Assembly: GCF_019112525.1 (NCBI RefSeq)
Contig: NZ_CP077800.1
Location: 1,426,001 to 1,490,000, forward strand
Origin: Modestobacter sp. L9-4
Lineage (GTDB): Bacteria > Actinomycetota > Actinomycetes > Mycobacteriales > Geodermatophilaceae
Direction of reading: 5' to 3'
Length of the DNA stretch: 64,000 bases
The translations under genes were made by a program, and so were the position numbers. Shown here one piece after another: positions 27,728 through 37,262 of the stretch (within the stretch, counting starts at the first letter, position 1; each line of letters begins with the position of its first letter). A model generated the notes under the pieces. The model did not search any database. It was not told where the DNA came from and saw only the letters and a list, made by a program, of their open reading frames with translations.

Positions 27728-30130
27728 TCAGCGGTAGCGGACGACGGCGCCGGCCGCCGGGCTCCAGTCGATCGAGCCGCCCGCGAAGTCCGAGCGCACC
27801 CCACCGGGGACGGCGTACTCCTCGCTGCGGGGGTAGCCCAGCCGAGAGTCCTGCCAGCCCAGCGACGCCCATCGGTCACGGATGGCACCGCGGACGGCGT
27901 GTGCGCCGTTCGCCGGCGACCAGTACACCGACCCGCCCTGGAAGTGGTTCACCGCTCCCCCGGCCAGCCGGACCTCGTCGGTGGTCGGGTAGCCCAGCGA
28001 CCCGACCTCCCAGCCGTTGGCCGCCCAGCGGTCCCGGATGGCACCGCGGACGACGTGGGCGCCGGTGGCCCCGGACCAGTAGACCGACCCGCCCTGGAAG
28101 ACGTTCGCCGCTCCGCCGGCCAGGGTGACCTCGTCGGTGGTCGGGTAGCCCAGCGACCCGACCTCCCAGCCGTTGGCCGCCCACCGGTCGCGGATCGCAC
28201 CGCGCACCATGTGCGCCCCGGTGGCTCCCGACCAGTAGATCGACCCGCCCTGGAAGACGTTCGCCGCTCCGCCGGCCAGGGTGACCTCGTCGGTGGTCGG
28301 GTAGCCCAGCGGGCCCGCCTGCCATCCCAGCGCCGCCCACCTGTCGCGGACGGCGCCGCGCACCGCGTGCGCGCCGGTGGCCGGGGAGAAGTAGACCGAC
28401 CCACCCTGGAAGTGGTTCACCGCACCGCCGGCGAGCGTCGTCTCGTCGGTGACCGGGTACCCCAGCGATCCGTTGACGCCGCCCAGGGCCGCCCACCGTC
28501 CGGCGACGGCCCCACGGACCCAGTGCGCCCCCGTCGCCGGTGACCAGTACACGCTCCCGCCGGTGAACTCGCGGGAGCACCCGCCGCCGGCGAGACCGCA
28601 GACCTCCTCGGTGCGCGGGGCACCGAGCGGGCCCCGGACGCCGCCGCTCGCGTCGTAGGCACGCTGGACCGGGCTCGCGGCCACCGGCACGACCGGCGCG
28701 CTGGTCTCGCTGACCGGCCCCTGGCCCGCCGCGTTGACCGCCGCCACCTGGACCGAGTAGGCCGTGCCGTTGGTCAGCCCCGGCACGACCGCCGTCGTGG
28801 CGCCCGTCGTTCGGACCACGATGTCACCGGGTGAGGTGTGGACGGTGTAGCCGGTGATCGGGCTGCCGTCGGAGGTCGCCGCCGTCCAGGACACCTCCAG
28901 CCGGCCGTCACCCGGCCGCACGGTCACCCCGGTGGGCATCGAGGGCGTCGTCGGGGCAGGCGGCGCGTCGGCCGCTCGCAGCAGCTCGTAGCCGTCGATC
29001 AGCCCGAAGCCGGTGTCGTCGTCCCGACCGGGGGTCTCGAGGTCGATGGCGGTGGCGATCACCGCTGCCCGGACGTCGGCCACCGTCGCCGCGGGGTGCC
29101 CCTGGCGGTAGCGGGCGAGGACGGCGGCCACGAAGGGCGCGGCCATGGAGGTGCCGCTGCGGTTGGCGTAGCCGGCCGGGCCGTTGGTGGACAGGATGCC
29201 CACGCCCGGCGCGGAGACGACGTTGGTCGGGCCGGAGTAGGAGAAGGAGGCCGACACGCGCTGGTCGTCGGTCGCGGACACCGCGATCACCCCCGGCGAC
29301 GCGGCCGGGCAGTTGACCTGGTTGCCCGTCTGACGGTTGTTGCCCGCGGCGGCGACCACGACCACACCGTGGTCGACGGCGTACTGCACCGCGGTGTCGT
29401 ACTGGGTGTTGCACGGCCCTGCGAGGCTCATGTTGATGACGTCGGCACCGTGGTCGACGGCGTGGATGATGCCGCTGGCCACCGTGGAGGACGTGCCCTG
29501 CCCGTTGGCGTCCAGCACCCGGACCGGCATGACCCGGGCGGCGCTGGCACCGGCGACGCCGATCCCGTTGCCCGACACCGCCGAGATCTCGCCGGCGACG
29601 TGCGTGCCGTGTCCCTGCACGTCGCGGCAGCCGTCACCGGCGGGGTCGGCGGTGGCCGCGTCCGGGGCGAAGTCCGCGCCCAGGTCGCACCGCACGCGTC
29701 CCGGCAGGTCCTCGTGGTCGGCGGCCACCCCGGTGTCCAGGACGGCGACGAGCTGGTCGGAGCCGTCGGGTGCGCCGAGGGGCGCGGGGTCCAGCCCGAG
29801 GTCGGCCAGTGCCCACTGCTGCGCGCGACCCGGGTCGCCGGCGTCGGCGATCTGCACCGGTGTGTCGACGGAGACGCTGACGACGCCGGGCTGGGCGCGG
29901 AGCTCGGCGCGGGTGGCCGCGACGTCGGCGGGCGGGACCTCCCGGGTCACCACCTCCGCGGAGTCGTCGGTGACGACGATGGCGCTGACCGCGGTGAGGT
30001 CACCGGCCGGGGCCTCGGTGGCGGACGGGACGCCCACCTCGGCCCGGGCGGGCACGCCGGTGAGCAGCGGGACCGTCAGGACGGCCAGCAGGGCGGCGGG
30101 CAGCACGGACCTCACGCGGGGCAGGCGCAC
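27728..30130 (-). CDS. Secreted subtilisin-family (S8) protease with FN3 domain and six LGFP repeats
   Basis: GTG at 30130 has a GAGGAG ribosome-binding site and opens on a signal peptide (RLPRVRSVLPAALLAVL, ending ARA). 800 residues. A short propeptide (~45-95) precedes the S8 domain with Asp132 (AVLDTG), His174 (GHGTHVAG), oxyanion Asn (AAGNN near 264) and Ser328 (SGTSMAAPFVA), so the triad is complete. One FN3 domain (PSMPTGVTVRPGDGRLEVSW) follows, then six LGFP repeats, the first with VCGLAGGGC and the last the cap form GYPRSEEY. Likely a wall-tethered protease that could process the neighbouring surface proteins; that target is inference. Confidence 0.9.
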   Translation of the reverse strand: MRLPRVRSVLPAALLAVLTVPLLTGVPARAEVGVPSATEAPAGDLTAVSAIVVTDDSAEVVTREVPPADVAATRAELRAQPGVVSVSVDTPVQIADAGDPGRAQQWALADLGLDPAPLGAPDGSDQLVAVLDTGVAADHEDLPGRVRCDLGADFAPDAATADPAGDGCRDVQGHGTHVAGEISAVSGNGIGVAGASAARVMPVRVLDANGQGTSSTVASGIIHAVDHGADVINMSLAGPCNTQYDTAVQYAVDHGVVVVAAAGNNRQTGNQVNCPAASPGVIAVSATDDQRVSASFSYSGPTNVVSAPGVGILSTNGPAGYANRSGTSMAAPFVAAVLARYRQGHPAATVADVRAAVIATAIDLETPGRDDDTGFGLIDGYELLRAADAPPAPTTPSMPTGVTVRPGDGRLEVSWTAATSDGSPITGYTVHTSPGDIVVRTTGATTAVVPGLTNGTAYSVQVAAVNAAGQGPVSETSAPVVPVAASPVQRAYDASGGVRGPLGAPRTEEVCGLAGGGCSREFTGGSVYWSPATGAHWVRGAVAGRWAALGGVNGSLGYPVTDETTLAGGAVNHFQGGSVYFSPATGAHAVRGAVRDRWAALGWQAGPLGYPTTDEVTLAGGAANVFQGGSIYWSGATGAHMVRGAIRDRWAANGWEVGSLGYPTTDEVTLAGGAANVFQGGSVYWSGATGAHVVRGAIRDRWAANGWEVGSLGYPTTDEVRLAGGAVNHFQGGSVYWSPANGAHAVRGAIRDRWASLGWQDSRLGYPRSEEYAVPGGVRSDFAGGSIDWSPAAGAVVRYR
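28091..28310 (-). repeat. Near-identical 156-bp tandem repeats inside the subtilase/LGFP gene
   Basis: The stretch beginning at 28091 is repeated at 28247, 156 bp away, over more than 60 identical bases; a related third copy lies further 3' in the gene. This encodes LGFP units 3-5. Confidence 0.75.
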
Positions 30131-30245
30131 GGGACACTCCTCGGTAGGCCGCCGACCCACCCGTGGGTCCGGGCAGGTCAGGCGGTCACCTCTGGTATCG
30201 ACCGGGGAGGTCGCGGAGTGGAGCGCTGTCGCCCACCCGGGTGAC

Positions 30246-31655
30246 TCAGCTGTGCTCGTCCTCGATCCCCATCAGCCGGCGCCCGGCCTCGGTGATGGAG
30301 CCCGACAGCGACGGGTAGATGGCGAAGGTCTGCGCCAGGTCGCCGGCCGTGAGCCCCTTGGTGACCGCCAGCGCGATCGGCAGGATCAGCTCCGAGGCGC
30401 CCGGGGACACGACCACGCCGCCGATGACGACGTCGGTGGAGCGCCGCGCGTAGAGCTTGATGAACCCGTCGCGCAGGTCGCCCATCTTGGCCCGGGCGTT
30501 GGTGGCCAGCGGCAGCCGGATCACCTCGACGTCGGCGCCGTCGGTGAGCGACTCCTCCTGCACCCCGACCGTGGCGATCTCCGGGTGGGTGAAGACGTTG
30601 GCCGCGACCGTCTTGAGCCGGATCGGCGAGACCGCCTCGCCGAGGGCGTGCCACATGGCGATCCGGCCCTGCATGGCCGCGACCGAGGCGAGCTGGAACA
30701 CCCCGGTGACGTCGCCGGCGGCGTAGATGCCCGGCACCGACGTGCGGGAGACCCGGTCGACGACGATGTGCCCGGAGCGGGTGACGGCGACCCCGGCGGC
30801 CTCCAGGTTCAGCCCCTCGGTGTTGGGCACGGTGCCCACGGTCATCAGCGCGTGCGAGCCCTCGACGACGCGGCCGTCGGTGAGCTCGACCCGCACGCCC
30901 TTCTCGGTGCGCTCGACCTTCTCCGCGCGGCCCCGCTCGGCGATCCGTCCGCCGCGGGACTGGAACACCCGCTCGACCACGGCGGCGGCGTCGACGTCCT
31001 CACCGGGCAGCACCTGGTCGCGGGAGGAGACCAGGGTCACCGGGACGCCGGCCTCGAGGTAGCCGGAGGCGAACTCCGCACCGGTGACGCCGGAGCCGAC
31101 GACCACGAGGTGCTCGGGCATCTCGTCGAGGTCGTACACGTCGCGCCAGGACAGGATCCGCTCGCCGTCGGGCTCCGCGCCGGGCAGCACCCGCGGGTCG
31201 GCGCCGGTGGCCAGCAGGACGACGTCGCCGGCGATCTCCTCGGCGACCCCGCCGTCGCGGTCGAGCACCTGCACCCGGTGGGCGGCCAGCCCCGGCTCCT
31301 GGTCGGCCAGCCGGGCCTGCGCGGTGACCACGCGGACGCCCTCGGACTCAAGCCGGGCGTGGATGTCGGCGGACTGGGCCATCGCCAGGCCCCTGATCCG
31401 CTGGTTGACCGCGGCCAGGTCGAGGCTGACGGTGTCCAGGTCGGTGCCGCGCAGACCCAGGACCGCGGAGTCGCGCACCGAGGTCATCGCCCCGGCGGAG
31501 GCGATGAAGGTCTTGGACGGGACGCAGTCGGTGAGCACGCTGGCCCCGCCGATGCCGTCGCGTTCGACGACGGTGACGTCCGCACCCAGGGAGACGGCGA
31601 CGAGCGCGGCCTCGTAGCCGGCCGGGCCACCGCCGATGATCACGATGCGGGTCAT
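30246..31655 (-). CDS. lpdA: FAD-dependent NAD(P)H dehydrogenase, LpdA (Rv3303c) type
   Basis: ATG at 31655 has GGAGGAA just upstream. 469 residues with the glutathione-reductase fold: FAD motif IVIIGGGPAGYEAAL, NAD motif VVVGSGVTGAEFASG, and IYAAGDVTG. At the redox site it reads GGASVLTDCVPSKTF: only the second of the two cysteines of lipoamide dehydrogenases is present, and the C-terminal His-Glu pair is replaced by IYPSLSGSITEA. It therefore cannot be a true disulfide reductase; the mycobacterial homologue of this type reduces quinones. Likely an NAD(P)H:quinone reductase at the membrane. Confidence 0.88.
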   Translation of the reverse strand: MTRIVIIGGGPAGYEAALVAVSLGADVTVVERDGIGGASVLTDCVPSKTFIASAGAMTSVRDSAVLGLRGTDLDTVSLDLAAVNQRIRGLAMAQSADIHARLESEGVRVVTAQARLADQEPGLAAHRVQVLDRDGGVAEEIAGDVVLLATGADPRVLPGAEPDGERILSWRDVYDLDEMPEHLVVVGSGVTGAEFASGYLEAGVPVTLVSSRDQVLPGEDVDAAAVVERVFQSRGGRIAERGRAEKVERTEKGVRVELTDGRVVEGSHALMTVGTVPNTEGLNLEAAGVAVTRSGHIVVDRVSRTSVPGIYAAGDVTGVFQLASVAAMQGRIAMWHALGEAVSPIRLKTVAANVFTHPEIATVGVQEESLTDGADVEVIRLPLATNARAKMGDLRDGFIKLYARRSTDVVIGGVVVSPGASELILPIALAVTKGLTAGDLAQTFAIYPSLSGSITEAGRRLMGIEDEHS

Positions 31656-31746
31656 GGTTCCTCCTCCGAACGGGACAGCCTGCCCAGTGTCCCAGTTCTG
31701 GGCGCCCCTGTCGGCCACCACGCGGGCAGCCCCGGCCGGGGCTGGC

Positions 31747-31752
31747 TAGGCT
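31747..31752 (+). promoter_or_regulatory. Putative -10 (TAGGCT), leaderless
   Basis: TAGGCT is followed by 7 bp and the ATG at 31760; the 7 bp hold no independent ribosome-binding site at usable distance. Confidence 0.5.
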
Positions 31753-31759
31753 CCCGGGG

Positions 31760-32221
31760 ATGGGCCTCTACGCCGCGTACGGCTCGAACATGGACCCCGC
31801 CCAGATGCGGCAGCGCTGCCCCTCGGCACCGTTCTCCGGCACCGGCTGGATCCCCGGCTGGCGCCTGACCTTCGGCGCGGAGGACGTGGGCTGGGAGGGC
31901 GCCCTGGCGACCCTGGTGCCCGACGAGGGCGCCGACGGCTCCGGGGTGTTCGTCGCGCTCTACGACCTCACCGCCGCCGACGAGGCCGCGCTGGACGCCT
32001 GGGAGGGCGCCGACCACGGCCTGTACCGCAAGGTCCGGCTGCGCGTGCACACCCTGGCCGGCGACGTGGTGGCCTACGCCTACGCGCTGGACGCCTTCGA
32101 AGGCGGGCTGCCCTCGGCGCGCTACCTGGGCGCGATCGCCGACGCCGCGGAGGCCGCCGGCGCCCCCGCGGACTACCTGACCGGGCTGCGCCACCGCGAC
32201 TGCCGCTCGATCGACAGCTGA
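31760..32221 (+). CDS. Gamma-glutamylcyclotransferase-like protein
   Basis: 153 residues. LYAAYGSNMDPAQMRQRCP is the family's substrate-binding loop (YGSNM), and WEGADHGLYRKVRLRVHT covers the conserved Tyr-containing strand. The general-acid Glu expected in the family may be the one in LDAWEGA. Members release 5-oxoproline from gamma-glutamyl amines or peptides. Actinobacteria use mycothiol, so the true substrate is uncertain. It stands alone between lpdA and the MptB-like gene, as a similar small gene does next to lpdA in mycobacteria (Rv3304, from memory). Confidence 0.82.
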   Translation: MGLYAAYGSNMDPAQMRQRCPSAPFSGTGWIPGWRLTFGAEDVGWEGALATLVPDEGADGSGVFVALYDLTAADEAALDAWEGADHGLYRKVRLRVHTLAGDVVAYAYALDAFEGGLPSARYLGAIADAAEAAGAPADYLTGLRHRDCRSIDS

Positions 32222-32251
32222 CCCGCCCGCGGGCGGGTCAGCTGCCGCAGG

Positions 32252-33619
32252 TCAGCTCGCGGCAGCGGTGAGCTGCTGCCGCTCGTCCTCGCGCTTCTCG
32301 TCCCGCCAGCGGGACATCACGTTGGTGGCGGTGGCCCAGATCAGCAGGACGGCGAACAGCGCCAGGGACATGTTGAACACGCGCGGCCAGCCCAGGTAGC
32401 CCAGGGTGGGCTCCCCGCCGGGGAACGTCGTGAACAGCAGCGCGACCGAGGCCATGATGCTGAACAGCAGCTCCTGCGGCCTGCCGGCGACGGCGAACAG
32501 CAGCACCGGCACGATCAGGTACCAGGGCCACACGACCGGGCCGACGGCGAGCACCGTGAGGATCACCCACGCGAGCACCCGGATCAGGCCCCAGCGGCGC
32601 AGCCGGGTCAGCAGCACCAGGCAGATCACCCCGCCGAGCAGGACGCCGAGCGAGCGGATCTTGTCCAACGGCGGGGCCACCGGGTCCAGCACCATCGCCA
32701 GGCTGGTCAGCGGGGAGAGCGGGATCAGCGCCTTGCCCGGCGAGGACAGGTTGTCCAGCCAGCCCCAGCCGTAGCCCGACAGCTGGGCGGCGACGACGAA
32801 CGCGCCGCCACCGACCAGCCCGGACAGCACCAGCGCCTTGAGCTGGGCGAGCCGGCCCTGCTGGCGGCGGGCGTAGTCGACACCGATGACGAAGACGGCG
32901 ATCAGCGCGGTGACCTTCACGCTGGCCCCGGCGGCGCAGCAGAGCACCGCCAGCAGCGGCCGGTCGGCCAGCGCGAGCAGGATGCCGGCCACCAGGAACA
33001 CGAGCATGACGATGTCGTTGTGGCCGGCGGACACCCCGTTGACCAGCATCAGCGGGTTGACGATGCCCAGCCAGACCGCGCGGGTCGGGTCGACGCCGCA
33101 GCGCTCGGCGAGCTTCTTGGTCAGCACGGCCAGGGCCACCCAGGAGGCGACCGCGACGACCCGCAGCGCGACCAGGACCTGCAGCATGTGCTCGTTGAAC
33201 AGGCTGGACAGCCCGGCGAGGAAGACGATGAACGGCGGGCTGTAGGGCGTGGGGCTGAACCGCCAGAACGGCTCGGCGCCGCGCACGGCCGGGATGTCAC
33301 CGGCCGCACCGGGGCCGGCCAGGTAGGGGTCGACGCCGTGGTGCACCGAGGCGCCGATCGCGGTGTACGCGTACATGTCCGGGCTGAACAGCGGCGGGAC
33401 GACGAGCAGCGGCACCACCCACACGCTGCCCAGGACCATCAGCGCCCTCACCGAGGTGCCGCGCCGCACGGCCAGGCCGGCCAGCAGCCAGGCGACCGCC
33501 CAGACGCCGAGCGCGGCGAAGTTCAGCACGATCGCCTGCGAGCGGCCCTGCTGCTCGGGGGCGAGGTCGGTGACCTCGAAGAACCAGAGGTCGTTGCGCG
33601 GCAGGCTCAGGCCGAGCAC
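32252..33619 (-). CDS. mptB: MptB-like polyprenol-phosphomannose-dependent alpha-1,6-mannosyltransferase (start unresolved)
   Basis: The product is a polytopic GT-C glycosyltransferase with about a dozen membrane helices. The first-loop acidic motif is FSPDMYAYTAIGASVHHGVDPY; RFSPTPYSPPFIVFLAG and NPLMLVNGVSAGHNDIVMLV are typical of the MptA/MptB group, which lengthens the alpha-1,6-mannan core of lipomannan from polyprenol-phosphate-mannose. GTG at 33619 is the first usable start, but it would cut off a membrane helix (TLLLVGAGLLGLAGATYLAA) encoded in frame just upstream. That frame stays open to 33872 with no ATG, GTG or TTG. AGGAGA at 33775-33780 lies 5 bp before an in-frame GTC (33769-33767) that reads VSTQTIVEPPR, so the natural start is probably there. 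Confidence 0.78.
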   Translation of the reverse strand: MLGLSLPRNDLWFFEVTDLAPEQQGRSQAIVLNFAALGVWAVAWLLAGLAVRRGTSVRALMVLGSVWVVPLLVVPPLFSPDMYAYTAIGASVHHGVDPYLAGPGAAGDIPAVRGAEPFWRFSPTPYSPPFIVFLAGLSSLFNEHMLQVLVALRVVAVASWVALAVLTKKLAERCGVDPTRAVWLGIVNPLMLVNGVSAGHNDIVMLVFLVAGILLALADRPLLAVLCCAAGASVKVTALIAVFVIGVDYARRQQGRLAQLKALVLSGLVGGGAFVVAAQLSGYGWGWLDNLSSPGKALIPLSPLTSLAMVLDPVAPPLDKIRSLGVLLGGVICLVLLTRLRRWGLIRVLAWVILTVLAVGPVVWPWYLIVPVLLFAVAGRPQELLFSIMASVALLFTTFPGGEPTLGYLGWPRVFNMSLALFAVLLIWATATNVMSRWRDEKREDERQQLTAAAS

Positions 33620-33774
33620 GTTGCCGGCGGCGGCCAGGTAGGTGGCGCCGGCCAGGCCGAGCAGGCCCGCGCCGACCAGCAGGAGGGTCGTCGTCCGGTC
33701 GCGGGCCGGGGCTTCTGCGTCGGCCCGCGCTGCGGTCCGCGGGGGCTCGACGATCGTCTGGGTGCTGACGGTCT

Positions 33775-33780
33775 TCTCCT
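33775..33780 (-). promoter_or_regulatory. Ribosome-binding site pointing to an upstream mptB start
   Basis: AGGAGA reads on the minus strand, 5 bp before the in-frame GTC at 33769. No such signal precedes the GTG at 33619, so this site decides for a longer protein. Confidence 0.5.
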
Positions 33781-33945
33781 GACTGGTCGACCCGGCGCCG
33801 GGGCGGCGGGCAGGTGCTGCGGGGCGGGGCGACGGCCCGGCGGATGGGCACCCGCCGCGCCGGTCCGGTCACGCGCGTCCCCACCGTGCGGGACCACCCG
33901 GCGGGGCGGCGAGCCGCGGCCTCGACCGGGCAGCGCCGTGGCCGG

Positions 33946-33951
33946 ACCCTA
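33946..33951 (-). promoter_or_regulatory. Putative -10 (TAGGGT) for mptB
   Basis: TAGGGT on the minus strand would start a transcript near 33939, before the AGGAGA at 33775-33780. The 250 bp between meaB and this point otherwise holds only hairpins. Confidence 0.35.
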
Positions 33952-33981
33952 ACAGCCGGCGGGCCGCCGGCGGGGCGTCGT

Positions 33982-34015
33982 CCGGCCCCCTCCGGACCGT
34001 CCTGCAGGGGGCCGG
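33982..34015 (-). terminator. Hairpin after meaB
   Basis: 10-bp perfect arms (33982-33991, 34006-34015) with a 14-nt loop, 41 bp past the meaB stop: probable end of the mut operon. Confidence 0.5.
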
Positions 34016-34056
34016 CGGGCACGCGGCGCGGACCTCCCGGCGCCGTCCCGGTGTCG

Positions 34057-35061
34057 CTACCGCGGGTCGGTCGGGGGTGCGTCCGTGCTGGTCAGGAAGG
34101 TGCGGAGCACCTGGTCACCGGCTGCGGCGGGGGTCAGCCCACCGGCCAGGACGGCCGCCTCGAGCCGGGGTGCCAGGGCCGCCACGGCCGGGTGCGTGCG
34201 CAACGCGTGGTCCAGACCGTCGTGTACCAGCTGCCACATCCAGCGCACCTGTTGCGACCGGCGTCGCTCGGCGAGCTCCCCCGTCTCGCGGAGCCGGTCC
34301 TGGTGGGCGACGAGCGCCGCCCAGACCTCGGGCACCCCGGCGCCGGTGAGCCCGGCGCAGGTGAGCACCGGCACGGGCTCCTCGGGACCCCGCAGCATCC
34401 GCACCGCCCCGGCGAGCTCCCGGGCAGCCCGACGGGCGTCGCTCTCCCCCGGTCCGTCGGCCTTGTTCACCGCGATGACGTCGGCGATCTCCAGGACGCC
34501 GCGCTTGATGCCCTGCAGCTGGTCGCCGGTGCGGGCCAGGGTGAGGAACAGGAAGGAGTCGACCATCTCCGCGACGGTCACCTCCGACTGCCCCACACCG
34601 ACGGTCTCGACCAAGACGACGTCGTGCCCGGCGGCCTCCAGGACCACCATCGACTCCCGCGTGGCGCGGGCGACCCCGCCGAGCGTGCCGGCGGTGGGTG
34701 CGGGCCGGATGAACGCCCGCGGGTCGACGGCCAGCCGTGACATCCGGGTCTTGTCGCCCAGGATCGACCCGCCGGACCGGGTGGAGGACGGGTCGACGGC
34801 CAGCACCGCCACCCGGGAGCCGGCGGCGGTCAGCGTCGTCCCGAGGGTGTCGACGAAGGTGGACTTGCCGACGCCGGGGACCCCGCTGATGCCCACCCGC
34901 CGCGCTCCCCCGGCGTGCGGCAGCAGCGCGCCGAGCAGCTCCTGGGCGGCGTCGCGGTGGTCGCCACGGGTCGACTCGACCAGCGTGATCGCCCGCGCCG
35001 TCGCCCGCCGGTCACCGGCCAGCACCCCCGCCACCAGCGCCGGGACGTCGGGTGCGGTCAT
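34057..35061 (-). CDS. meaB: Methylmalonyl-CoA mutase-associated GTPase MeaB
   Basis: 334 residues. Walker A is [42 protein letters not shown] and NKADGPG are the remaining G3E-family switch and base-specificity motifs. MeaB guards cobalamin loading and reactivation of the mutase. Its ATG overlaps the mutB stop (ATGA), so its dose is tied to the enzyme. Confidence 0.95.
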   Translation of the reverse strand: MTAPDVPALVAGVLAGDRRATARAITLVESTRGDHRDAAQELLGALLPHAGGARRVGISGVPGVGKSTFVDTLGTTLTAAGSRVAVLAVDPSSTRSGGSILGDKTRMSRLAVDPRAFIRPAPTAGTLGGVARATRESMVVLEAAGHDVVLVETVGVGQSEVTVAEMVDSFLFLTLARTGDQLQGIKRGVLEIADVIAVNKADGPGESDARRAARELAGAVRMLRGPEEPVPVLTCAGLTGAGVPEVWAALVAHQDRLRETGELAERRRSQQVRWMWQLVHDGLDHALRTHPAVAALAPRLEAAVLAGGLTPAAAGDQVLRTFLTSTDAPPTDPR

Positions 35062-37262
35062 GCGTGCCCGAGGCGCCCGGCGAGGGTGGTCAGCAGCTCC
35101 TGCGCCGCGTCGGCGATGACCGTGCCGGGCGGGAAGACCGCGGCCGCGCCCATCTCCTTCAGCGTCGGGACGTCGTCGGGCGGGATGACCCCGCCGACCA
35201 CGACCAGGACGTCGTCGGCGCCGAGGTCGGCCAGCGCGGTGCGCAGCGCCGGGACCAGCGTCAGGTGCCCGGCGGCCAGCGACGAGACGCCGACGACGTG
35301 CACGTCGGCCTCGACCGCCTGGCGGGCGACCTCCTCCGGGGTCTGGAACAGCGGGCCGACGTCGACGTCGAAGCCGAGGTCGGCGAAGGCGGTGGCGATG
35401 ACCTTCTGCCCCCGGTCGTGGCCGTCCTGGCCCATCTTGGCCACCAGGATCCGGGGCCGGCGCCCCTCGGCCTCGGCGAACGCGGCCGCGCGGGCACGGG
35501 TCCCCTCCACGGCGGCGGACCCCCCGGCCTCGTCGCGGTACACACCGGAGATGGTGCGCACCTGGCCGGCGTGCCGCCCGTACACGGCCTCCAGCGCGTC
35601 GGAGATCTCCCCGACGGTGGCCTTCGCCCGGGCGGCGTCGACGGCGAGGGCGAGCAGGTTGGTCTCCAGCCCCTGGCCCCGGCGGCCCTCGGCGGCGGCC
35701 CGGGCGGCGTCGGTGAGCCGGCGCAGCGTGTCCTCCACCGCGCGGGGGTCGCGGGTGGCCCGCAGCTCGGCGAGCCGGGCCCGCTGCTGGGCGAGCACGT
35801 CGGCGTTGTCGACGCGCAGCACCTGGATCGGCTCGTCGGTCTCGACCCGGTAGCGGTTGACCCCGATCACGGGCTGGCGGCCGGAGTCGATCCGCGCCTG
35901 GGTGCGTGCGGCGGCCTCCTCGATGCGCAGCTTGGGGATGCCGTCGTCGATCGCCCGGGCCATGCCGCCGTGCGCGGCGACCTCCTCGATGTGCGCCCAG
36001 GCGCGCCGGGCGAGGTCACGGGTGAGCCGCTCCACGTGCGCCGAGCCGCCCCAGGGGTCGATGACCCGCGTCGTCCCGGACTCCTGCTGCAGCAGCAGCT
36101 GGGTGTTGCGGGCGATCCGGGCGGAGGAGTCGGTGGGCAGCGCGAGCGCCTCGTCGAGGGCGTTGGTGTGCAGCGACTGGGTGCCGCCCTGGGTGGCGGC
36201 CATCGCCTCCAGGCAGGTGCGGACGACGTTGTTGTAGACGTCCTGCGCCGTCAGCGACCAGCCCGAGGTCTGGCAGTGGGTGCGCAGCGACATAGACTTG
36301 GGCGTCGTGCCGCCGGCCTCCCGCACCAGCCGGGCCCAGAGCAGCCGGCCGGCGCGGAGCTTCGCGACCTCCATGAAGAAGTCCATGCCGATGCCGAAGA
36401 AGAAGCTCAACCGCGGGGCGAACGCGTCGACGTCCAGCCCGGCGCCCCGGCCGGCGGCGAGGTACTCCACGCCGTCGGCGAGGGTGTAGGCGAGCTCCAG
36501 GTCGGCCGTCGCCCCGGCCTCCTGGATGTGGTAGCCGGAGATGGAGATCGAGTTGTACCGGGGCATCCGGGCGGAGGTGAACGCGAAGATGTCGCTGATG
36601 ACCTGCATCGAGGGCCCAGGCGGGTAGATGTAGGTGTTGCGGACCATGAACTCCTTGAGGATGTCGTTCTGGATCGTCCCCGTGAGCTGGTCCGGGCTCA
36701 CCCCCTGCTCCTCCGCCGCGACGACGTAGAGGGCGAGCACCGGCAGCACGGCGCCGTTCATGGTCATCGAGACGCTCATCCGGTCCAGCGGGATGCCGTC
36801 GAAGAGCTGCCGCATGTCCAGGATCGAGTCGATCGCCACCCCGGCCATGCCGACGTCGCCGACCACGCGCGGGTGGTCGGAGTCGTAGCCGCGGTGGGTG
36901 GGCAGGTCGAAGGCGACGCTGAGCCCCTTCTGCCCGGCGGCGAGGTTGCGCCGGTAGAAGGCGTTGGACGCCGCGGCCGTGGAGAACCCGGCGTACTGGC
37001 GCACCGTCCACGGCTGGGTCGTGTACATCGTCGGGTAGGGCCCGCGCAGGAACGGCGGGACGCCCGGGAGGGTGTCGAGGAGGTCGGCACCGGCCAGGTC
37101 GGCCGCGGTCGCCAGCGGCGGGACGGCGATCCCCTCCGGCGTCTGCCAGGTCGCGTCGGCCACGGTGTGCCCGGTCGCCTGCTCGTAGGCCGCGGCCCAG
37201 TCCGTGCCGTCGGGAGCCGGGCTGCCCAGCTCCAGGTCGCCGAAGTCGGGGATCGCGCTCAC
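35058..37262 (-). CDS. mutB: Methylmalonyl-CoA mutase large subunit
   Basis: GTG at 37262 overlaps the mutA stop (GTGA) and starts [13 protein letters not shown]. 734 residues. The TIM-barrel domain has [39 protein letters not shown] and [10 protein letters not shown]. The C-terminal cobalamin domain has the B12-binding [11 protein letters not shown] (DxHxxG) and [11 protein letters not shown]. It interconverts methylmalonyl-CoA and succinyl-CoA with adenosylcobalamin. It probably works downstream of the AccA3/AccD carboxylase if that enzyme accepts propionyl-CoA; no epimerase gene is in the window. Confidence 0.97.
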   Translation of the reverse strand: MSAIPDFGDLELGSPAPDGTDWAAAYEQATGHTVADATWQTPEGIAVPPLATAADLAGADLLDTLPGVPPFLRGPYPTMYTTQPWTVRQYAGFSTAAASNAFYRRNLAAGQKGLSVAFDLPTHRGYDSDHPRVVGDVGMAGVAIDSILDMRQLFDGIPLDRMSVSMTMNGAVLPVLALYVVAAEEQGVSPDQLTGTIQNDILKEFMVRNTYIYPPGPSMQVISDIFAFTSARMPRYNSISISGYHIQEAGATADLELAYTLADGVEYLAAGRGAGLDVDAFAPRLSFFFGIGMDFFMEVAKLRAGRLLWARLVREAGGTTPKSMSLRTHCQTSGWSLTAQDVYNNVVRTCLEAMAATQGGTQSLHTNALDEALALPTDSSARIARNTQLLLQQESGTTRVIDPWGGSAHVERLTRDLARRAWAHIEEVAAHGGMARAIDDGIPKLRIEEAAARTQARIDSGRQPVIGVNRYRVETDEPIQVLRVDNADVLAQQRARLAELRATRDPRAVEDTLRRLTDAARAAAEGRRGQGLETNLLALAVDAARAKATVGEISDALEAVYGRHAGQVRTISGVYRDEAGGSAAVEGTRARAAAFAEAEGRRPRILVAKMGQDGHDRGQKVIATAFADLGFDVDVGPLFQTPEEVARQAVEADVHVVGVSSLAAGHLTLVPALRTALADLGADDVLVVVGGVIPPDDVPTLKEMGAAAVFPPGTVIADAAQELLTTLAGRLGHA

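Noticed and set aside
26185-28660. Regularly spaced repeats that could suggest a CRISPR array
   Set aside because: The 156-bp repeats are in frame, translate to LGFP units, and have no unique spacers between short repeats.
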